A stretch of 64,000 nt of DNA from CAYXDO01 sp964463485 (GTDB lineage Bacteria; Myxococcota; Kuafuiibacteriia; Kuafuiibacteriales; Kuafuiibacteriaceae). The notes beneath the pieces were generated by a model. The model was not told the origin of the DNA and searched no databases. It saw nothing but the letters and a program-made list of their open reading frames with translations. A program made the translations under genes and the position numbers. Positions 1 through 6,788 of this stretch are shown piece by piece. The stretch lies in NCBI GenBank assembly GCA_964463485.1, contig CAYXDO010000006.1, positions 1-64,000 on the forward strand. Reading direction: 5' to 3'. Numbering within the stretch: position 1 is the first letter of the stretch; each line of letters starts with the position of its first letter.

Positions 1-21
1 TTCAGTCGACGGAGCCAGAAC

Positions 22-41
22 CCACCGGCTTTAGCCGGTGG
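22..41. other. 9-bp inverted repeat (hairpin) at the window edge
   Basis: Positions 22-30 (CCACCGGCT) and 33-41 (AGCCGGTGG) are perfect inverted copies separated by TT. No T-run follows, so it is not a textbook terminator. It could be the 3' hairpin of a gene to the left of the window or the end of a mobile element. Nothing else is recognised in 1-175. Confidence 0.4.
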
Positions 42-175
42 TGGGGGTCTCAGTCTTGGGCTGGGCGGCGGCCCTCGAGCAGGCGCTGGTGACGGACGCC
101 TCGTCTCCGACACTCGGTTGATTTCGGGCTATGCGCTATCTCCACGACAGCCAGCGGATCGGCTAGGCTCGACCC

Positions 176-367
176 ATGCTCGCGACCAAGCCTAGGCCGC
201 AAACGAACGCGGACGGCGTCGACTTGACGCTCATCCGTTGGATGCTCGCCCTATCTCCGCGGGAACGATTGCGAGTCTTGCAGGGACAAATCGACTTCGT
301 CGAGATGGTGAAGAATGCAAAACGTCATACCCATCGCTGCGCTCCTCCGCGTGCTCGAAGCTCATGA
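176..367 (+). CDS. Small protein upstream of a nucleotidyltransferase
   Basis: This is a 63-residue product whose middle (LTLIRWMLALSPRERLRVLQ) resembles short proteins that I recall being encoded just upstream of nucleotidyltransferase-like genes in myxobacteria and other environmental bacteria. It overlaps the next gene by 53 nt, an unusually long overlap. The last ~15 residues (His/Arg/Pro-rich) look like out-of-family read-through, so the natural 3' end may have been lost by a frameshift. The function is unknown. By analogy with HEPN/MNT-like pairs it may be a small partner of the downstream protein, but no catalytic motif is visible. Confidence 0.5.
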   Translation: MLATKPRPQTNADGVDLTLIRWMLALSPRERLRVLQGQIDFVEMVKNAKRHTHRCAPPRARSS

Positions 368-848
368 AGTGGAATTCATCGTCGTGGGTGGGGTGAGTGC
401 CGTCCTCAACGGAGCTCCCATTTCGACGATTGATCTCGACATCGTGCATCGGCGTACCCCTGAAAACGTTAGGCGGCTGGTCGCCGCGCTCGGTGAGCTC
501 AACGCCGTCTTCCGTTCTGACCCGAGGGGGCTCCGCCCCACCGAGGCGGCATTGATGGGTTTGGGCCATCAGCTCCTTACGACGAAGTTTGGAGTTCTCG
601 ATGTGCTCGGCTCGGTCGAGGCCGGGACGACGTATGAGGATCTCCTGCCCGACACGTATGTTCTGGATCTGGATGACTCGCAGGTTCGCACGCTGACGCT
701 GAGGAGACTGATTCTGACGAAGGAGCGGGTGGGTCGCCCAAAGGACCTTGCCGTGCTTCCGATTCTACGGGCCACTCTCGAGGAAATCTCCTCGGTTCCG
801 CCTCCAGATTCAGAGGACGAGCCTTCGAAGAGCCGTGAGTTGAACTGA
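315..848 (+). CDS. Nucleotidyltransferase-superfamily protein (MNT-like)
   Basis: This is a 177-residue protein. The N-terminus carries a nucleotidyltransferase-like core: a VVGGVSAVLNG glycine motif at about residues 22-32, followed by the acidic TIDLDIV motif at about 37-43, which provides the two Asp expected to bind metal. A conserved region DVLGSVEAG and a C-terminal KERVGRPKDLAVLP helix match the stand-alone family often annotated as nucleotidyltransferase or DUF6036-like. Such proteins modify nucleotides or other proteins and often act in toxin-antitoxin-like pairs. The target here is unknown. The gene starts inside the preceding small gene, so the two are probably co-expressed. Confidence 0.7.
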   Translation: MQNVIPIAALLRVLEAHEVEFIVVGGVSAVLNGAPISTIDLDIVHRRTPENVRRLVAALGELNAVFRSDPRGLRPTEAALMGLGHQLLTTKFGVLDVLGSVEAGTTYEDLLPDTYVLDLDDSQVRTLTLRRLILTKERVGRPKDLAVLPILRATLEEISSVPPPDSEDEPSKSRELN

Positions 849-1001
849 GAAGCCATGTCCCCCTGGGCCACGAACATGGACGGGTAGAGCACCGGTCGAG
901 CACATCTGGTCGAGTCACCGAAGACGAAGGGAACCAACCACACTCAGTTCCTCCCAAAATTCGAACACAATGCCGGGCGGGGCCGGGCGGGGTTTCGTGA
1001 C

Positions 1002-2144
1002 TCACTCCTCTGCTGGGCGCCCGCACTTTGGGCAGGCCGCGGCGCAGGCTCGGCAGTACACACGGCCGCAGCCGACGCATGGATCCAGGCCGCCTCGCGA
1101 CACGAGGTGCAGTGATTCGTCGCAGGCGGAGCGCAGCCGATCGCTCGCTCCGGCAAACTCGTCGATCGGCGGCTCTGGCCGCTTCGAGAGCGCGGGCACG
1201 TCGAGCGAGATTCGTCGCGACTCCTTGCGTCGCTTGATCTCGAGCTCGAGTCGCAGAGAGGGAGTCGAGACGAACGTGGTCTGCGTCCAGACCTGCTCGA
1301 TACTCAGGGCATATTTCGTCCGGAGGTCTTCGAGGCGGGCTCGATACTCTCGCTGAATCGCCTCGAGCCGGAGCTCCTCGCGCCTGAGTTCGGCGTCCTT
1401 CCCTTGCTTGGCCATGGCCTTTGCGAGCTTCTCCGTCGCTTCGTCTCGGAGCTTCTTGTGATAGTCGAGCAGCCTGGCTTCGTCCCGAGACCTTCGTCTC
1501 GCCGTCGAGTGGACGAACGAAGCGAGCGCGCTCGGAATTCGAGCGGTACAGGCGCGGGAGACGACCTTCTCGAGCGCTGCCCAGTCCACGGCTTCGGCGA
1601 CCGCGCTCTTCGCCTGGTCGATTCCGAGGTCCTGCCCAGTCTCGCCATCCCCCGAGCGCAGTTGCTCGACTCCGCCGACACTCGAAAAGCTCCAGACGGA
1701 CTCGGTCGCCGTGTTGATCAAAAGGCGCACGGCTCCGGGCAGGCGTTCGTCGGACTGGGCGATGAGCTCGACCAAAACGACCGCGCAGCGCGTCGTCGCC
1801 GGTGCGGCGCTCACGAGCTTCACCACGCCGTTGGCTAACGTGATCGCTGACGGCACGAGCGAAGCCGCGTCGCGCGGCGCTTTGAACGGCACCGGGAGCT
1901 CCGCGAAGGATACCCGGCCGCGATCGCCGAGCACCGAGAGCGCGTGTTCGGCAAACTCACAGTCGGGCGAGACCAACAGCCCCGCCGAGCGACCGTCGAA
2001 GCTGAGTCGAGTGAGCTCCGGCTGCGCAAAGACGCGCTGGAGGTCAGGAGGGAGCATCACCTGAGTGCCGTCCACGAGGCCCCCGCAGCTCTCGAGGAAA
2101 CGCACCGCGAGCGCCTCCAAGCTCGATCGATCGGTGAGACTCAT
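1002..2144 (-). CDS. Zinc-ribbon partner protein of SNF2 helicase
   Basis: The product is 380 residues, starting MSLTDRSSLEALAVRF. The start at 2144 is preferred over an upstream in-frame one because its ATG overlaps the TGA of the helicase gene (ATGA), giving translational coupling. The N-terminal half has no recognised fold. The middle is a charged helix, probably a coiled coil (about residues 215-285, rich in Lys, Glu and Arg). The C-terminus ends in a cysteine cluster (CVGCGRVYCRACAAACPKCG) that fits a double zinc ribbon. Coupling to a SNF2 ATPase suggests a dedicated nucleic-acid or protein-targeting subunit, but the function is inferred only from context. Confidence 0.7.
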   Translation of the reverse strand: MSLTDRSSLEALAVRFLESCGGLVDGTQVMLPPDLQRVFAQPELTRLSFDGRSAGLLVSPDCEFAEHALSVLGDRGRVSFAELPVPFKAPRDAASLVPSAITLANGVVKLVSAAPATTRCAVVLVELIAQSDERLPGAVRLLINTATESVWSFSSVGGVEQLRSGDGETGQDLGIDQAKSAVAEAVDWAALEKVVSRACTARIPSALASFVHSTARRRSRDEARLLDYHKKLRDEATEKLAKAMAKQGKDAELRREELRLEAIQREYRARLEDLRTKYALSIEQVWTQTTFVSTPSLRLELEIKRRKESRRISLDVPALSKRPEPPIDEFAGASDRLRSACDESLHLVSRGGLDPCVGCGRVYCRACAAACPKCGRPAEE

Positions 2145-4462
2145 ACCGCCAGCTCGTCGCCGAAGACGGCGTCGTCGAACGCGGCCGCGTCCTTTCGGCG
2201 TCGCTTCGCCTCGAGCAGTCGCGCCTCGAGCTCGTGAAATGGGTTCGTCCAGTCCGTCGCACTCAGCCAAGCGTCGAACACCATCGTCGCGAAGTCCTTG
2301 TCCTCGTCGAGCTCCCCGAGCACGTCGCCGATCTCACCCACCACGAGCTCGAACATCGCCAGCTTCTCGTCGAGGACGTGCAGGAGTCGGTCCTCCACCG
2401 TGTTCTTGGTCGCCAGGTTGAACACGAACACCTCGCGGGTCTGTCCAATCCGGTGAATTCGTCCGATCCGTTGCTCCACGCGCATCGGATTCCAGGGAAG
2501 GTCGAAGTTGATGAGTGTGTTCGCAAACTGCAAGTTGTGACCCTCGCCGCCCGAATCGGTGAGGACCAAAACCTCGACCTCGCCGTCTCGGAGCTGCCGG
2601 ATCGCTTCGTCCTTCTTCGGGCCGGTGAGCGAGCCCTCGTACACGGCGACCGGAATGCCCGCTCTTTCGATCCGTTGGGCGAGCGCACGGAGCGTCGCGC
2701 GATGCTGAGTGAACACGAGCTTCTTCTCGGTCCGATTCTTCGTCAGGAGCTCTATCAGGGTGCCCTCCTTGGCCGACTCAGTCACGCGCCCATAGAGACG
2801 TCGGGCTTCGGCAAACTCGGTCGTGGCGGAGCTCAGGGACTCGCGAGCGGCCTCCGGACAGGATCCAGCCGCCAGCAGCAGAGCCGACATACTCATCCGT
2901 TTCTTGGGATCGGCCGCGTGCGCTTTGAGGGCGGTGACGAGCGCCTCGTAGGCCGCGGACTCCTCCGGTGAAGGATCTGGGCGGATAGTCATGACCTGCC
3001 GAGACGGAAGCCTGACGCCGACGACTGCGCGAGTGTTTCGGACCATGACGTCGCGCATGAGGTCGCGGAGGGCGCGGGGGTCCAGCGGTGTACGCTCGCT
3101 CTTGGCGTCGACGTGTTTGGCTCGAAAGCTCCGCTCGGTCTCGAAGATGCCTGGCTTCAAGAGAGTCAGCAGGTTGTAGAGCTCGATCAAATCGTTCTGG
3201 ACGGGAGTCGCCGACAACAGCAGCAGGAACTTGCGCTTGAGTCGATCGACGAGTCGGTACCCGGCCGTCGTTCGGTTCTTGAGTCGGTGAGCTTCGTCGA
3301 CGATCACCATGTCGAAGGTCAACTCGGCGAGCCGGGTGGCGTGCTCTTCGCGGCGGGCCGTCGCGATCGAGGCGATGATCCTCGACTTCTTCCAGAAAGC
3401 GTCTGGGTCGGCCCTGAGCTCGGGATCCGACGTGGTGGCGAAGTCGAGATCGAACTTGGACTCGAGCTCCAGCTTCCACTGAGTCACGAGCGGCGCGGGC
3501 ACCAAAATGAGCGTGCGCGTCACCATTCCGCGGAGAACATACTCTTTGAGAGCCATCCCGGCCTCGATGGTCTTTCCGAGACCGACCTCGTCCGCGAGGA
3601 GAGCTCGGCCGCGCAGGTCCTTCAGCACCTTCTTCACGGTCTCGATTTGGTAGTCATACGCGTCGACGCCATGGAGCTGCGGGAGGCACAGGAGGTCACC
3701 GAACTCTCGGAGCAACCGCAGCTCCACGAGGAGGCCTCGGAGCTCGCCGAGCTCCGGCGGATCGATCCTGCCTTCGGCTCGCACGAGGGGGCGACAACGG
3801 CTCTCGAGCGCTGGAAGGGTCTCAGTGAGCCCACAGAGCTCCTCGGCCTTCGCTCGGGCGGCGGCGGCGATCTCGGACTCGCGCGCCTTTTCCCGATCGA
3901 CGCGGCTGACTCTCGTCTTAGTGTTGGGCTTGGCTTTCGCTTGCTTGGGCCTGCGAGCGGCACCGGGGCGTCTCGAACCCAGCCTATGGAGCCTCGCGAG
4001 CTCGCGCCCAATCGACGACAGCGCGGGCCCGATCTTGGCGCCGAGCGCACCCTCGTTGCGAACGACGGCGACACGAAACCGGAGGCTGCCCTCTCGAACC
4101 GCGAGCACCTCCTTCGCGACCTCCTCACTGCGCCCCATCAAAGCCAGGGCGACGTACCTCGCAACCTCCATGTCATCGGCCCGCTCGCGACCTCCCGAAA
4201 TGCGCGGCGCCAACTCGGGGCGGTAGTAGCCGAGCGCGCCGACCGGCGCCCCATGGAGAATCTCGGCGAAGGCCGCGAGCACGTTCACCTCGAAATCGTT
4301 CGGAAACCGGGTCGCTAGGCTCGCCAGCAACTCCCGCACATCGTGGCCCTCGTCGAGAAAGTCGCGAGCTCGTGCGGTCAGGTCGCGAAGCTCCTCGTCC
4401 GATCCCTCCATGACGGAGGTTCGGCTCGCCGCAGAGTCCGCTTGGGGGTGGCGGAAGGCCAT
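2141..4462 (-). CDS. SNF2-family (RapA/HepA-like) DNA-dependent ATPase
   Basis: The product is 773 residues. About 260 N-terminal residues are unassigned and end in a basic, Lys-rich linker (165-195). The helicase core follows: Walker A DEVGLGKTIEAG at about 291-302, DEAH box VDEAHRLKN at about 388-396, motif III LLSATP at about 415-420, then the second RecA lobe with an RIGRIHRIGQ motif VI near residue 680. The HRIGQ ending is characteristic of SNF2/RapA translocases, which move along double-stranded DNA without classical unwinding. The start could instead be the Met at residue 18. It is followed by a 4-nt-overlapping partner gene. The role may be transcription recycling, chromosome maintenance or defence; the sequence does not decide. 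Confidence 0.88.
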   Translation of the reverse strand: MAFRHPQADSAASRTSVMEGSDEELRDLTARARDFLDEGHDVRELLASLATRFPNDFEVNVLAAFAEILHGAPVGALGYYRPELAPRISGGRERADDMEVARYVALALMGRSEEVAKEVLAVREGSLRFRVAVVRNEGALGAKIGPALSSIGRELARLHRLGSRRPGAARRPKQAKAKPNTKTRVSRVDREKARESEIAAAARAKAEELCGLTETLPALESRCRPLVRAEGRIDPPELGELRGLLVELRLLREFGDLLCLPQLHGVDAYDYQIETVKKVLKDLRGRALLADEVGLGKTIEAGMALKEYVLRGMVTRTLILVPAPLVTQWKLELESKFDLDFATTSDPELRADPDAFWKKSRIIASIATARREEHATRLAELTFDMVIVDEAHRLKNRTTAGYRLVDRLKRKFLLLLSATPVQNDLIELYNLLTLLKPGIFETERSFRAKHVDAKSERTPLDPRALRDLMRDVMVRNTRAVVGVRLPSRQVMTIRPDPSPEESAAYEALVTALKAHAADPKKRMSMSALLLAAGSCPEAARESLSSATTEFAEARRLYGRVTESAKEGTLIELLTKNRTEKKLVFTQHRATLRALAQRIERAGIPVAVYEGSLTGPKKDEAIRQLRDGEVEVLVLTDSGGEGHNLQFANTLINFDLPWNPMRVEQRIGRIHRIGQTREVFVFNLATKNTVEDRLLHVLDEKLAMFELVVGEIGDVLGELDEDKDFATMVFDAWLSATDWTNPFHELEARLLEAKRRRKDAAAFDDAVFGDELAV

Positions 4463-4526
4463 GGGCCAGCTTATACCGAGCCCCTCGAATGTCAGCCAGA
4501 CCTCTCATCGCCCGCAATCCAGGGTC

Positions 4527-4566
4527 GACGCGGGGACGCGGGGACGCGGGGACGCGGGGACGCGGG
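4527..4566. repeat. Five tandem copies of GACGCGGG
   Basis: There are five perfect head-to-tail copies of the 8-bp unit GACGCGGG in the gap between the SNF2 gene and the small membrane-protein gene. An 8-bp unit changes frame on each slip, so it would not be tolerated in a coding region. Copy number is likely variable between strains. Confidence 0.85.
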
Positions 4567-4645
4567 CGCAGCACTTCACACCGAGTCGACCTTCGTGTAC
4601 CGTGTTGCCTCCGAGCAACCGCTGTGGCGAAGGAGGATGGCTAAA

Positions 4646-4798
4646 ATGCTCAAGATCGTGGGTGGAGTCGTGTTCGCGGGAGGCGTGTTCTTGTTTCTTG
4701 GAAATGTCGTTGGGTTCTTTCCGACGTTTCCGATGGTTGGTTACCTCACCATGCTCGCCGGAGGAGGTATCTACAAATTCGGGCAGAACCAGGGGTGA
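4646..4798 (+). CDS. Small hydrophobic membrane protein (50 aa)
   Basis: The ATG at 4646 is preferred over the ATG at 4637 because a strong AAGGAGG ribosome-binding site (4630-4636) lies 9 nt before it but directly abuts the earlier one. The product begins MLKIVGGVVFAGGVFLFLGN and contains two hydrophobic glycine-rich segments, probably a helical hairpin in the inner membrane, ending in KFGQNQG. It has no recognised family. It stands alone between a tandem repeat and an Rhs remnant. Confidence 0.6.
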   Translation: MLKIVGGVVFAGGVFLFLGNVVGFFPTFPMVGYLTMLAGGGIYKFGQNQG

Positions 4799-5027
4799 GT
4801 TGGGCGGCGCCGAGTGCCCCACCGACAACACGGCCCCAGTCGTCGCCATCGGCGCGCCCGAAGAGGACGCCGTCGTACTCATGCAGCAGGCGGTCACGGG
4901 AACGGTGCGTGACGACAACCTGCTCAGCTACGCGGTGGAGCTCGAACGGCAGGGCCACCCCGGGTCGCTGGAGTGCCGCTCACGATTACGAGGACCTACG
5001 ACTCACGCATCGAGACAGAAAAATTGC
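4795..5027 (+). pseudogene. Rhs/YD-repeat family gene remnant
   Basis: One frame encodes a cadherin-like tract (NTAPVVAIGAP, then VTGTVRDDNLLSYAVELE) as found before the core of myxobacterial Rhs proteins. A second frame then encodes PLTITRTYDSR, the signature at the start of an RHS core. The two pieces are normally on one protein but here are out of frame and hundreds of residues short. This is therefore a small deletion scar of an Rhs gene, a family that delivers polymorphic toxins. The next gene starts just after the RTYDSR match. Confidence 0.72.
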
Positions 5028-5038
5028 GGCTGGTGACA

Positions 5039-5869
5039 ATGCGATCTGTTCGCACTATCATCCTCTTCTCGTCGATATTGTCGCGTGCCGCGGACAGTGG
5101 CGCGGCGTGGGTGGACCCTCCGGATAACTGCGAGACGAGGACTTCTACGACGACTTTTCGCACTCTTTCACTCACGAGCGCGGAGGCGCGCGATGCGATA
5201 TCCGCCACGGAGAAGCTTCTGCGATCAGGCCGCAGTTGTCCCGGGGAGGTCGCGCAGGCGTATTTGAGCCTCGCAGCGAGCTTCGGGCAGCTGGGCGAGA
5301 AGGCGAAGTGTGGGAGGTTTCTGGATTGGTACTTTCTCATGCGGAAGGAATTCGACGTTTCGCGGGATGCGCTCGCCACGCTAACCACAACGTGTGCGTA
5401 TCTTCGCGGAGTTACGGATCGGCCGCTGAACCTAGGCGTCGAGGTTGCATTTGAGCCGATGCGGTCCGGCGCACGTTCCGCGAGGGGAGTCGTGGTAGTC
5501 TCGGACCCGGCAAGGTTGCTTGACAAGGTGGCTATCTCCTTTCGGCACGGCGGGAAGGTCCAGCGGGATCGCGAGCTTGGGCGCGCCGAGTATGGGACGA
5601 TCATTTTGAGTCTTACGGCGGACCGGATAGCCTTCGCGCTACCTCTAGGTGATGAGGACACCGAAATTCTTTCCAATTCCGAGATGCTTGCCTACTTCGT
5701 CCGCGGAATCGATAGTTTTGGAAATGTTCTCTTCCAAGCCGCTAGCAAGTCGCAGCCGATGATCTCGGACTTGGAAGTGGTGAGTGAGGACTCGTGGACC
5801 TGGGCATTGGTAATTGGAGCCGTTGCTGCAGGTTTTGCGACCGGGTTTGTCGTGTCTCGCGCTCTTTGA
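5039..5869 (+). CDS. Secreted or membrane-anchored hypothetical protein
   Basis: The product is 276 residues. The N-terminus (MRSVRTIILFSSILSRAADS) looks like a signal peptide. The start at 5039 is chosen because upstream codons belong to the Rhs remnant. The middle has a helical region (about 45-120) reminiscent of tetratricopeptide-like repeats and then a beta-rich region, and the C-terminus ends in a hydrophobic glycine/alanine segment (ALVIGAVAAGFATGFVVSRA) that could be a membrane anchor. I do not recognise the family. It may be an immunity or accessory gene left beside the decayed Rhs locus, but that is only a positional guess. Confidence 0.6.
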   Translation: MRSVRTIILFSSILSRAADSGAAWVDPPDNCETRTSTTTFRTLSLTSAEARDAISATEKLLRSGRSCPGEVAQAYLSLAASFGQLGEKAKCGRFLDWYFLMRKEFDVSRDALATLTTTCAYLRGVTDRPLNLGVEVAFEPMRSGARSARGVVVVSDPARLLDKVAISFRHGGKVQRDRELGRAEYGTIILSLTADRIAFALPLGDEDTEILSNSEMLAYFVRGIDSFGNVLFQAASKSQPMISDLEVVSEDSWTWALVIGAVAAGFATGFVVSRAL

Positions 5870-6785
5870 GAGCCGTGCAGGGCGAGCCGGCTCGGCGTCG
5901 GCCCGGGCCTCGGCGCAGCCTGGGGCCGCGCACAGGTCGAGGGCCAGCGTGCCCGCGGCTCGAATCGTGGCGCCTCGTTTGCCGACTCGACGCCTCGTTG
6001 GGTGTCTTACCTGCCACACTCTCGTGGGGCCTGTGCTCGTTGTACCAGCGGAAGTATCTGGACCACTGGGCCTGCGCCTCCTTGCGGCGCAGAGGTGTGG
6101 TCATCCCTCGAGTGTGCTCGCTCTTGAAGGTTCGATTCAGCCGCTCGATGATCGCGGTCGCCACGAAGCTCGTCACCGACGCAAACCTGGGCGTGATCTC
6201 GTGCTTCGTACACCAGGTCCGATACTCTTCGCTCGTGAACTGTCCTCCCTTGTCTTGGACGAGATACTTGGGTTTGGCGGCCGTGGACGTGACGGTGTGT
6301 TCGAGAAACGAACAAACCGCGGTCGCGCTCGGCTGGTCCGAGAAGACGGAGAGTCGCATGACTCGGCGAGAGTGGACGTCGATGACGAGCGCGACCCACC
6401 AGCAGAACGGCCAGCGCTGCAAGAGTGCGTTGGGGATCCAAGGCATCCAAAAGCCTCCCGCCGTCGGAACCAAGGTGAAGTCGATCTCCCAGATCTGATT
6501 TGGGCGGTCGGCGCGAACGGCTTGGCTCTTCGCTTCGGGCCCAGGTGTTGGCTCTCCCTCCGTCGCGCTCACCTTCGACCCCATCGTCGAAGACCCGAAC
6601 GTCGAGGTCCGACGTTCGCTCGGGGAGCAAACAACGGACATCGCCGCGGAGGCGAACGCGTAGAACGTCCGGAACGCCCGAACCTGCTCGAGGTACTCGA
6701 AGCGCTCGTTCGTGGAAGCGTGGCGGAGCGGCCTCCAGCTCCGGTCGATCTTCCTCGGTTGGCCTCGTACTCCTCGTCTGGTCCG
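5870..6785 (-). pseudogene. IS3/IS481-like transposase remnant (rve integrase core)
   Basis: The minus strand encodes an integrase-core sequence. PNQIWEIDFTLV gives the first Asp, VQDKGGQFTSEEYR the second, and AIIERLNRTFKSEHTRG the Glu, followed by YNEHRPHESVAGKTPNE, the usual C-terminal transposase signature. The helix-turn-helix N-terminal part is missing. After KTPNEASS the conserved C-terminal text (PRFEPRARWP) continues in another frame, so there is a frameshift near 5990. No clear terminal inverted repeats or target duplications were found. This is a dead insertion sequence wedged between two genes. Confidence 0.8.
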
Positions 6786-6788
6786 TAC

